Shown here: positions 31,000 through 38,591 of the stretch, piece after piece
How positions within the stretch are numbered: position 1 is the stretch's first letter
How the letters are laid out: the number at the start of each line of letters is the position of its first letter
Assembly: GCA_035297145.1 (NCBI GenBank)
Contig: DATGZN010000109.1
Location: forward strand, 131,892-195,891
Length of the DNA stretch: 64,000 nucleotides
Direction: 5' to 3'
DNA from: QHXW01 sp035297145
GTDB taxonomy: Bacteria > Acidobacteriota > Terriglobia > Bryobacterales > Bryobacteraceae
Translations under genes and position numbers: made by a program
Notes under the pieces: generated by a model
Told to the model about the DNA's origin: nothing
Seen by the model: the letters and a program-made list of their open reading frames with translations, nothing else
The model's database searches: none

Positions 31000-32715
31000 A
31001 TGTTTCGCGCACCTTGCCTTTTACTCTTCGCCTCCATCGCTTTCGCCGCCACGCCCTACGAAGTCACCATCGAAGGTGGCGTCGAAATGAAGACCCGCGA
31101 CGGCGTCACTTTGCGCGCCGATGTCTATCGCCCGAAAGCCGACGGCAAATTCCCCGTGCTTCTTCAGCGCACGCCGTATAACAAAGGCGATGGCGAATCG
31201 GACTTCGGCAAACGTGCCGCTGCTCTTGGTTATGTCGTCATCATTCAGGATGTGCGCGGCCGCTACTCGTCCGATGGTGAGTGGTACATGTTTAAAAATG
31301 AGTCAAACGACGGGTTTGACACCGTTGAGTGGGCCGCCGCTCTACCCTACTCGAACGGCAAAGTCGGCATGTACGGCGCTTCCTATGTGGGCGCGACTCA
31401 AATGCTCGCTGCCATCGCGTCGCCGCCGCATCTCGCCGGCATTTTCCCGGTGGTCACTGCGTCGAACTATCACGATGGCTGGACCTACCAGGGCGGCGCT
31501 TTTGAGCAGTGGTTCAATGAATCCTGGACCTCTGGCCTCACCGAGGACACACTCGTCAAAAGAGTGCGCGGCGCGCGAAACACACTCAATTGGATATGGA
31601 AGCTGCCACTCACGGAGTACCCCTTTTTCGATGCGCCCAACCCTCGAAGTCTGGCGCCCTATTTTGCTGATTGGGCGCACCATCCCGATTTCGATGATTA
31701 CTGGCGTCAGTGGTCGATCGAAGATCATTACGAGAAGGTCAAAGTACCGGCTTATAGCGTTGGCGGCTGGTACGACATTTTCCAGGGCGGCACCATCCGC
31801 AACTATGTGGGGCTGAAATCACGGGTGCCGGGCCAGCGCCTCATGATCGGACCTTGGTACCACGGCCCCTTCAACGGCACGGCGGGCGAACTAAGCTTCG
31901 GCCCCTCGGCGAAAGGCGATACCGATACCGACGAGCTGCGCTGGTACGATCACCTGCTGCGCGGCGTTGATAACGGCAGCGACCACGAGAAGCCTGTCAA
32001 GATTTTTGTGATGGGAAAGAATTCCTGGCGCGACGAGGACGATTGGCCGCTGGCTCGTGCGCGCTCAACTCGCTACTACCTGCACTCTGCCGGCGGCGCC
32101 AACACCCGCACCGGCGATGGCACGCTGGACAACTCTGCTCCCGCCGATGAGCGTGCCGATCGTTATACTTACGATCCAGCCAATCCCACGCCCACGCGCG
32201 GTGGCGGTCTGTGTTGCGACAACGACCACCTGGGCTCCGGCGCCTTCGACCAGCGAACTGTCGAGGAGCGCAAAGATGTGTTGGTCTATACGATGCCGGC
32301 ATTTTCGAGCGAATTCGAAGTCACCGGACCCATCGCCGCCGAGCTTTATGTCAGCTCATCCGCGGTGGACACCGACTTCACCGCCAAGTTGGTTGATGTC
32401 TGGCCCAACGGTTTCGCTCAGAATCTGACCGACGGCATCCTGCGCGCGCGTTACCGCAACTCCCACGCGCATCCCGAGCTGATGAAACCCGGCGAAATCT
32501 ACAGGGTCCGCATCGACATGTGGAACACCAGCAACGTTTTTCTGGCCGGCCATAAGCTGCGCGTCGAAATTTCCAGCAGCAACTTCCCGCGCTTCGACCG
32601 CAATCTCAACACGGGCCAGGATGCCGGCTCGTCCAGCAACTTCAGTAAAGCGGACAACGTCGTCTACCACGACGCGCAGCATCCCTCGGTGCTGATTTTG
32701 CCGGTGGTTCCCTGA
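31000..32715 (+). CDS. exported CocE/NonD-family hydrolase (X-Pro dipeptidyl-peptidase-like)
   Basis: 571 residues, signal peptide FRAPCLLLFASIAFA. The alpha/beta hydrolase of the S15/CocE type has the nucleophile Ser128 in GMYGASYVGATQ, VQDVRGRYSSDGEW-type segment (here IIQDVRGRYSSDGEW) and TPYNKG. A C-terminal jelly-roll domain follows (LYVSSSAVDTDFTAKLVDVW, GEIYRVRIDMWNTSNVF, LRVEISSSNFPRFDRN). Family members hydrolyse esters or amides such as cocaine, acylated antibiotics or peptides with N-terminal X-Pro; the substrate here is open. It follows the oxidoreductase gene by 2 nt. Confidence 0.92.
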   Translation: MFRAPCLLLFASIAFAATPYEVTIEGGVEMKTRDGVTLRADVYRPKADGKFPVLLQRTPYNKGDGESDFGKRAAALGYVVIIQDVRGRYSSDGEWYMFKNESNDGFDTVEWAAALPYSNGKVGMYGASYVGATQMLAAIASPPHLAGIFPVVTASNYHDGWTYQGGAFEQWFNESWTSGLTEDTLVKRVRGARNTLNWIWKLPLTEYPFFDAPNPRSLAPYFADWAHHPDFDDYWRQWSIEDHYEKVKVPAYSVGGWYDIFQGGTIRNYVGLKSRVPGQRLMIGPWYHGPFNGTAGELSFGPSAKGDTDTDELRWYDHLLRGVDNGSDHEKPVKIFVMGKNSWRDEDDWPLARARSTRYYLHSAGGANTRTGDGTLDNSAPADERADRYTYDPANPTPTRGGGLCCDNDHLGSGAFDQRTVEERKDVLVYTMPAFSSEFEVTGPIAAELYVSSSAVDTDFTAKLVDVWPNGFAQNLTDGILRARYRNSHAHPELMKPGEIYRVRIDMWNTSNVFLAGHKLRVEISSSNFPRFDRNLNTGQDAGSSSNFSKADNVVYHDAQHPSVLILPVVP

Positions 32716-32779
32716 CACTCCCCCACCCTGCTTGCTTCCCGTCCCCGGCGGCGCTAAGCTCCAAATCGGGGGTTGCGTC

Positions 32780-33514
32780 ATGAAATATGCCGCGCAGTTC
32801 CTTGCTCTTGCTTGTTTTATAATTCTGCCCGCATCGGCTCGCAGTGGCGGCGGAGCCCATGGAGGCGGTGGCGGCCACGCTGGTGGCGGCGGATTCCACG
32901 GCGCCGTTGGTGGCGGTTCCCACGGCATGACCGGCGGTTTTCATGGCGGATACGGCGGCGGCTTCGGTCGCGGGGGCGGATATGGCGGCGCCGGTCGCGG
33001 ATATGGCTTCCGTAACGGCTACGGTCGCAACCGGTACGGTTTTGGCCTTCGCTACGCGCCCGGCTTCTACGGGGGTTATCCGTACTACGGGTTTTGGGGT
33101 TACGGCCTGGGTGACGGGGGTTATCCGTACTACGATTCCGGTTATTACGATCCGGGCTATGCCAACCAGGGTTACGACAACGGCTATCAGCAGCCTCCCG
33201 TCGTGATTTACCAGAATCCTCCCGCGTACGGCTATCCTCCTCCTCCGCCGGTGCATTCGGAAATTCACGAATATCCCGATGCCCCGGCCACCTCGACCAT
33301 CCGTCCCGCGGGTGAGCCGCCCATCTATCTGATCGCCATCAAGGGCCAGGACAATATTCTGGCTGGCATTACTTACTGGGTCGAGGGCGACACCCTGCAA
33401 TACATCAACCTGCAACACGTGCAGAAGCATGTGCCGCTCAGTTCCGTGGATCGCGCACTTACCGCCCGTCTGAACCACGAACGCAACACCGACCTGCGCC
33501 TGCCGCCTGCATAG
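32780..33514 (+). CDS. exported glycine-rich protein
   Basis: 244 residues, signal peptide KYAAQFLALACFIILPASA. Residues about 22-85 are Gly/His-rich (GGGAHGGGGGHAGGGGFHG), then Tyr/Gly/Pro-rich repeats (FYGGYPYYGFWGYG, GYYDPGYANQGYDNGYQQ) and a PPPPPVHSE hinge. The last about 70 residues (PPIYLIAIKGQDNILAGITY, VEGDTLQYINLQHVQKHVPL) form a small conserved domain seen at the end of many acidobacterial and other Gly-rich exported proteins. It is probably a surface or periplasmic structural protein; a metal-binding role for the Gly-His part is a guess. Confidence 0.8.
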   Translation: MKYAAQFLALACFIILPASARSGGGAHGGGGGHAGGGGFHGAVGGGSHGMTGGFHGGYGGGFGRGGGYGGAGRGYGFRNGYGRNRYGFGLRYAPGFYGGYPYYGFWGYGLGDGGYPYYDSGYYDPGYANQGYDNGYQQPPVVIYQNPPAYGYPPPPPVHSEIHEYPDAPATSTIRPAGEPPIYLIAIKGQDNILAGITYWVEGDTLQYINLQHVQKHVPLSSVDRALTARLNHERNTDLRLPPA

Positions 33515-33589
33515 GAGCGGACAGCTCGTTCCCACAAACGCGCACGGTGTCGCGCGCGCGAGGCGCGTTCTAGCTTCGTTTTCAACTAT

Positions 33590-36082
33590 TTGGATCTGGC
33601 CTCCGACTTGCCCCTCCCGCCGGTCACGGAGGTTACCGCCTTGCTGCCAGATTTGCGTCTCGCTCTTCGCACATTCATCCAGAAACCCGGCTTCGCCTTG
33701 ATTGCCGTCCTCACCATGGCTCTCGGCATCGGCGCCACCACGGCGATTTTCAGTGTCGCGGATGCCATTTTGTGGAAGTCCCTGCCTATGCCCGATCCCG
33801 GCCGCCTAGTCATGGTGCTGGAACGCCGCATCGAAGAGCATGGCGGCTGGATCCCTGTCTCTCCCGCCAATTTCTTGGATTGGAAAGAGCGCAGCCGCTC
33901 ATTTGAGCACTTGGCCGCGTATCAGTATTCGACCGCCAACCTGGCCGCCGCCCAAGGCTACGATCCCGAGCGTAGGGAGACCTGTCTCACCGGGGAGGAC
34001 TTTTTCCCGGCGCTCGGCGCCAAGCCGGAGCTAGGCCGCGTTTTCACGGCGGCGGAAAGCCAAATGGGAGCCGACCGTGAAGTCATCCTCAGCCACAAAT
34101 TCTGGGTGCGCCGGTTTGCCGCCGATCGCGCCATCGTAGGCAAGTCCGTGCAAATCGACGGACGCTCCGTAAGCGTGGTGGGCGTGATGCCAGAGGGCTT
34201 CGACTTCCCTACCGCACTGGATGCCTGGATGCCCCTCGCTCTGCCGCCGCCTGTGTGGCATTTGCGCCCCGCGCCCATCCTGTTCAGCGTGGCGCGATTG
34301 AAGCCCGGTGTTCCCTTCGAGCAGGCCAGGGCCGAAATGGATGCCATCGCGCGCCAGCTCGGCCAGCAATTCCCCAAGACCAACCGAGGCTGGCGCACCA
34401 CCGTGATGCCTCTCCGCGAATTCCTGATGGGCGGCAGTTTGCCTAAATTGACCTGGATGTTGCTGGGTGTGACGGGTTTTGTTCTGCTGATCGCCTGTGC
34501 CAACGTCGCTAATCTGCAACTCGCACGCGCCACCGGCCGCGTGCGTGAGATGGCCGTTCGCACGGCTCTCGGTGCAACGCGTGGCCGGCTGGTACGGCAG
34601 CTTCTGGGTGAGAGCCTGGTGCTTTCCTTTGCCGGCGCCGGCGTCGGTATCCTGTTCGCGCTCTGGGGCGTCGATTTGGTTCGCTGGGGCATTTCCGCCG
34701 AATTCGTCCAGGACGTCCCCAACTGGGATCGCATCAGTGTGGATGCGCGGGCGTTGGCGTTCACTGTGGCTGTGGCGCTAGCTAGTGGTGTCCTTGCTGG
34801 TCTGGCTCCTGCCTTCCAGGCCGCAGGGCGCGGCGGCACAGGTCTGAATGAAACCCTCAAGGAGGGCGGCAGAAGCGCCTCCGCCGGTCGCGGCCGGCTG
34901 CACGTGCGGAACGTTCTGGCAGCAGCCGACGTTGCGCTGGCGTTGGCGCTGCTGGTGGGCGCTGGCCTCATGATCAAAGGCTTAGGGCGTCTTGCGAATC
35001 GCGAACAGAATCTGCATCCCGATACGCTCCTCACCCTGCGCATGAACCTGCCTGAAACGAAATATAACGACGGCCGCAAGATCCGGCAGTTCCACGATCA
35101 ACTCCTGGCGCGCGTGCAATCTCTTCCTGGCGTGGCCTCGGCCGCCATCGCCAATTCCATTCCGCACAGCGGCACCCTGACCGCCATCCGTTCGTTTACC
35201 ACTCCGGAGCGTTCGCCGCATGACATAGGTGAGGACGCCCGCTGCCAGTATCAATCCGTCAGCCCCGCGTACTTTCGCACCCTGCATATCGCGCTGCGCC
35301 CCGGACGCGAGTTTGCTGCCACCGACACCGGCACCGCTCCCAGCGTTGCCATCGTCAGCCAGCGGCTGGCCGATCGCTTTTGGCCCCATGAGGATGCCAT
35401 CGGCAAGCGGGTGACCGTCGGACACGAGAATTCCTTCGCACCTTGGATGACTATCGTAGGCGTGGCCGCCGACACCGTGCAGAATGCGTTCGACCGCGAG
35501 CCGCGCTTCGCAATTTATGTCCCCTATGCGCAGGAACCTATGCCCGATGTCCACCTGGCCGTACGTGCCTACGGCAATCCCAACTTACTAGTCCGCGCCG
35601 TCGAGACAGAAATACATGGTCTCGATCGCGAACTTCCTGTAGACCACGTGGAAACCCTGACTCGCTTATTGAGTGACGAATTGACCCCTCTGCGCTACAT
35701 CGCCGTCGTGATGAGCTTCTTCGGAGCGCTGGCGCTCCTGCTAGCTTCGGTGGGCGTGTATGGCGTTATGTCCTGTGCTGTCTCGGAGCGCACACAGGAG
35801 ATTGGTGTGCGTGTCGCGCTTGGCGCCAGCGGCCGCGATGTCCTGTCACTGGTCTTTCACCGTACCTTGGCGATCACACTCGTAGGCATTGCCGTCGGGC
35901 TCGCCGGTGCATTTGTTTTAGCCAAGGTCTTGGCGGGCGTAGTCTTTGGCGTTTCCGTGACCGACGCCGCCACTTTCGCCTGGAGCGCTGTCCTTCTCGC
36001 TGCAGTTGCCATTCTGGCCAGCTACATCCCCGCGCGCCGCGCCACGCGCGTAGATCCCATCAGTGCGCTGCGTTATGAATGA
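33590..36082 (+). CDS. ABC transporter permease, acidobacterial FtsX/MacB-like (ADOP type)
   Basis: 830 residues with two FtsX-like units. The N-terminal half has LALRTFIQKPGFALIAVLTM and ALGIGATTAIFSVADAILWK (first helix), a MacB periplasmic domain and three helices at about 280-400 (VTGFVLLIACANVANLQLAR, REMAVRTALGATRGRLVRQL). The C-terminal half repeats the scheme (LLASVGVYGVMSCAVSERTQ, EIGVRVALGASGRDVLSLVF) and ends IPARRATRVDPISALRYE. No ATPase gene adjoins it, as is frequent for these permeases. The start is TTG at 33590 by default; an internal TTG at 33641 would remove 17 residues. The substrate is unknown. Confidence 0.88.
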   Translation: MDLASDLPLPPVTEVTALLPDLRLALRTFIQKPGFALIAVLTMALGIGATTAIFSVADAILWKSLPMPDPGRLVMVLERRIEEHGGWIPVSPANFLDWKERSRSFEHLAAYQYSTANLAAAQGYDPERRETCLTGEDFFPALGAKPELGRVFTAAESQMGADREVILSHKFWVRRFAADRAIVGKSVQIDGRSVSVVGVMPEGFDFPTALDAWMPLALPPPVWHLRPAPILFSVARLKPGVPFEQARAEMDAIARQLGQQFPKTNRGWRTTVMPLREFLMGGSLPKLTWMLLGVTGFVLLIACANVANLQLARATGRVREMAVRTALGATRGRLVRQLLGESLVLSFAGAGVGILFALWGVDLVRWGISAEFVQDVPNWDRISVDARALAFTVAVALASGVLAGLAPAFQAAGRGGTGLNETLKEGGRSASAGRGRLHVRNVLAAADVALALALLVGAGLMIKGLGRLANREQNLHPDTLLTLRMNLPETKYNDGRKIRQFHDQLLARVQSLPGVASAAIANSIPHSGTLTAIRSFTTPERSPHDIGEDARCQYQSVSPAYFRTLHIALRPGREFAATDTGTAPSVAIVSQRLADRFWPHEDAIGKRVTVGHENSFAPWMTIVGVAADTVQNAFDREPRFAIYVPYAQEPMPDVHLAVRAYGNPNLLVRAVETEIHGLDRELPVDHVETLTRLLSDELTPLRYIAVVMSFFGALALLLASVGVYGVMSCAVSERTQEIGVRVALGASGRDVLSLVFHRTLAITLVGIAVGLAGAFVLAKVLAGVVFGVSVTDAATFAWSAVLLAAVAILASYIPARRATRVDPISALRYE

Positions 36083-36120
36083 GCCGGAACGCTATTCCAC
36101 CCTCGGCTTGGATAGTGGAT

Positions 36121-36170
36121 GTAGCGCAGGGACGCGCGCCGTTTGCGAGTACCTGCGGCCCTTCGGGTTC
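36121..36170. repeat. approx. 50-bp dispersed repeat, copy B
   Basis: GTAGCGCAGGGAC, a CGTTTGCGAGTACCTGCGG core and CCTTCGGGTTC. It is the partner of 29616-29668, in the same orientation, in the 237-bp gap between the permease and the VOC gene. Nothing else was recognised in that gap. Confidence 0.6.
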
Positions 36171-36319
36171 GTCACACCGGAAAAGCCGCGGGTCTCCCGC
36201 ACACTACGCGTTAGCTCCGCGCTACAGGAATGGGTGGTTCATTCGGAACACTCGACTCAGGGCCATTCCACCACTTAGATGACTTTGATAGAATAGCTCC
36301 CCGAGAGAGGACCTCCCCT

Positions 36320-36811
36320 ATGGCCAAAAAAATCGATCCATTAAACAAGAAACAGTATGGCGCCGTATCTACTTTTCTAACCGTCACCGATATGAAGGCG
36401 GCGATCACCTTCTACCAAAAAGCCTTCGGCTTTGAAAAGCGAGCCGTTATGCCCGGGCCCGATGGCAAGCCCATGCACGCGGAACTAGTTCTTCGAGGAA
36501 CCGTAATCATGTTGGGTCCGGAGAATCTGGAACGAGGAGCCCGCGGCGCAAAGACCATGGGCGGTTCACCCGCCACCTTGTATATCTACGCCGAGAATGC
36601 GGACAAGGTCACTGCCAAGGCCATCAAACTGGGTGCCACCGCCCAGGGGCCTGTATCCGACATGTTCTGGGGCGACCGCTGCGGCACCATCATCGATCCC
36701 GAAGGGTACATGTGGATGATCGCCACCCACAAAGCCGAGCCCACCCCCGCGGAAATGAAGAAGGCCATGGCCGCGATGGCGAACACTCAGGCCACCGCCA
36801 CCACAGCGTAG
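36320..36811 (+). CDS. VOC-family protein (PhnB/glyoxalase-like)
   Basis: 163 residues from the ATG preceded by GAGAGAGG. AVSTFLTVTDMKAAITFYQK, AFGFEKRAVMPGPDGKPMHA and ELVLRGTVIMLGPE form the first module, and VSDMFWGDRCGTIIDPEGY the second, a typical PhnB-like pattern with WGDRxGxxxDPxGxxW. The function is unknown; such proteins are metal-dependent small-molecule enzymes or resistance proteins. The C-terminus is an Ala/Thr-rich tail. It is monocistronic and convergent with the sulfite dehydrogenase gene. Confidence 0.87.
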   Translation: MAKKIDPLNKKQYGAVSTFLTVTDMKAAITFYQKAFGFEKRAVMPGPDGKPMHAELVLRGTVIMLGPENLERGARGAKTMGGSPATLYIYAENADKVTAKAIKLGATAQGPVSDMFWGDRCGTIIDPEGYMWMIATHKAEPTPAEMKKAMAAMANTQATATTA

Positions 36812-36827
36812 AACGTAACCCATGTAG

Positions 36828-36848
36828 GGGCGAGGCACCGCCTCGCCC
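36828..36848. repeat. perfect 9-bp-stem hairpin GGGCGAGGC-ACC-GCCTCGCCC
   Basis: Located between convergent genes (VOC protein and sulfite dehydrogenase), preceded by GTAG and followed by CTGTGCCTAC. It could stall transcription from both sides, but no T-tract follows on either strand, so it looks more like a REP-class palindrome than a classical terminator. Confidence 0.55.
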
Positions 36849-36875
36849 TGTGCCTACGCTTTCCGGCCACGCTAC

Positions 36876-38231
36876 CTATCGCCGCGGCCCGAAGTTGGTT
36901 GACAAGTAATCGAGGAAGCTTTCCCGAAGATCAGGTCTTACCTGCGCCCCCCATCCGCTCATTTTGTTGAGCTCTCGGTCCCACTGTGCGCGTGTGAGCC
37001 TTTGCTGGCGGATGACATCGTCTTCGTGGCACGTGAAGCAGGCGTTTTTGAAAGCCGTCGAAGGCTCAGGCGCCGGCGGGCGCGAAGGCGCCGAAGCAGC
37101 CGCGCCCGAACGCACGTCGATTCCGACTCGCGATACGACGTTCCAGCCGTAGCCCGAGGGGTTCCACTCCTGCGCCAAGGGTTGCACCGCTCCGCTAACA
37201 TCGCGCGCGCGTGACATCACCGTGTAATATGCTTCACGCGCCGGAGCCCAACTATACTCCCATTGCCTCCAGCCGAACTGCGTTTGCTGATCGCGATACA
37301 AAGAAGCTGAGTTCCACGTTCTGCCGTTGTCTACCGACACCTGCACTTCCGTCACCGGGCCCATGTCGCCGCTCCAGGCGGCTCCCTTTACCGTAATCGG
37401 CGTTTCCGGCGGCACCACGACTCCGTCCACGGGCGAAGTAATCACGGACTTCACTTGCAGGCTGGTCACCGGCGCCATCTGATCCGGCGTCAGCGTTGTG
37501 CCCGGCGCCACTGGATGATCGGGCTTCCGATAAGCAATCTTCATCCAGAACCCATCCCATTCTTTGTTCAGCACGGTGATGGATGTCAGCCATTTCACCC
37601 AGGAATCGCTGGCCCAGCCCGGCGCCACTACACGTAGCGGGAATCCATGCTTCACTGGGAGCGCCTGGCCGTTCATCTCATAGGCGAGCAGCGTATTCGG
37701 ATCGAGCGCCTTCTTTACCGTGATCGAGCGCCGGAAATCCTGCATGGTGCCGAGCGGTTCATCGGCCCCGTCAAACAAAACTGCTACTGCCGACGGTTTG
37801 ACTCCCGCGCGCTTCAGAACGTCCGCCAGCCGCACACCCCGCCAGCGGCCATTGCCGACGCTGCCCGAAATCCACTGTAGGCCGGGAACCATCGGATCAT
37901 AGAGTCCGCGCCCGTTGCCGGCGCACTCGGCTACCGCGACCATCTCAATCGGGGGCAGGCTGCGTAATTCGTCCATCGTCAGCGTCAGTGCCGTGGCCAC
38001 CTCGCCATCCACCTGCAACCGCCAGTCGCCAAGATTGACGGTGGGGACGTAAACATGGGTGCGGACAAAGAAATGCTCCACCGGCGTGATGTAATCCGAG
38101 AATCCCGACAACGGCATCTCCAGATCCTCAGGGCGCGTGGAGCGAACGATCATCCCTTCCTTGGGACGATCTTGAGCGGCGAGCAGTCCGCCGGCAGCGA
38201 GAGCAAAGAAACGCCGGCGTGAGTGGGTCAT
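36876..38231 (-). CDS. Tat-exported sulfite dehydrogenase-like molybdoenzyme fused to cytochrome c
   Basis: 451 residues. A Tat signal (HSRRRFFALAAGGLLAA) is followed by the sulfite-oxidase Moco domain, with PLSGFSDYITPVEHFFVRTH and the molybdenum-ligating Cys103 in AVAECAGNGR. The dimerisation/Ig-like domain carries GAAWSGDMGPVTEVQVSVDNG. C-terminally, after a Pro/Ala linker, comes a c-type heme motif CFTCH at 398-402 with Met in NKMSGWGA as possible sixth ligand. SorAB-type enzymes normally keep the cytochrome in a separate subunit, so this is a single-chain version. It oxidises sulfite (or a related oxyanion) in the periplasm and passes electrons to the respiratory chain; its proximity to cysH is 18 kb, so no operon link. 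Confidence 0.88.
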   Translation of the reverse strand: MTHSRRRFFALAAGGLLAAQDRPKEGMIVRSTRPEDLEMPLSGFSDYITPVEHFFVRTHVYVPTVNLGDWRLQVDGEVATALTLTMDELRSLPPIEMVAVAECAGNGRGLYDPMVPGLQWISGSVGNGRWRGVRLADVLKRAGVKPSAVAVLFDGADEPLGTMQDFRRSITVKKALDPNTLLAYEMNGQALPVKHGFPLRVVAPGWASDSWVKWLTSITVLNKEWDGFWMKIAYRKPDHPVAPGTTLTPDQMAPVTSLQVKSVITSPVDGVVVPPETPITVKGAAWSGDMGPVTEVQVSVDNGRTWNSASLYRDQQTQFGWRQWEYSWAPAREAYYTVMSRARDVSGAVQPLAQEWNPSGYGWNVVSRVGIDVRSGAAASAPSRPPAPEPSTAFKNACFTCHEDDVIRQQRLTRAQWDRELNKMSGWGAQVRPDLRESFLDYLSTNFGPRR

Positions 38232-38330
38232 GCCCTTCCTTGGGACTCCCATTTTTATTCCTGGTCTGGGTATTCTACACCCAACCGGCGCGCTCGACGC
38301 CAGATCACAAGGGCGTCAGCTAGAACGAGT

Positions 38331-38451
38331 TTACTTCTTCACCCGCTCGTCTTTTTCCACTTTTCCGTCGCGGATGTGGATGACGCGGTCGGCGTGCAGC
38401 GCAATGTCGTGCTCGTGGGTCACCAGCACGATCGTGTTTCCCTGCTCGTGT
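38331..38451 (-). pseudogene. duplicated 3' end of the MacB-like ABC ATPase gene
   Basis: 121 bp with only about four mismatches to 41476-41596, the last about 40 codons (stop included) of the ATPase gene 3.1 kb away. It encodes the H-loop region VLVTHEHD and the tail ending KVEKDERV, with the TAA stop preserved, but nothing upstream: homology fades after 38451 and no Walker motifs are present. It is a non-functional fragment, in direct orientation relative to the full gene, lying on the far side of the permease gene. Confidence 0.9.
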
Positions 38452-38591
38452 CTCCGAGCAAAGTTGAGCGATAGTTGTGTTTCGCAGGCGCAGCATGCAA
38501 GTAGGCCAGTCGCGGTGCGAGCAGGGTCGAGAACCCCAAAGCATGACGGGGTGTAATAAGCCCCTGCAGCCAGTGCCAGACTAATCCGCGC

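Noticed and set aside
32850..33260. Repetitive GGC/TAC-rich stretch that could be mistaken for a CRISPR or minisatellite
   Set aside because: It is the coding repeat of the glycine/tyrosine-rich protein; no spacer structure.
36828..36848. Hairpin as a rho-independent terminator
   Set aside because: Perfect stem but no T-tract on either side; recorded as a palindromic repeat.
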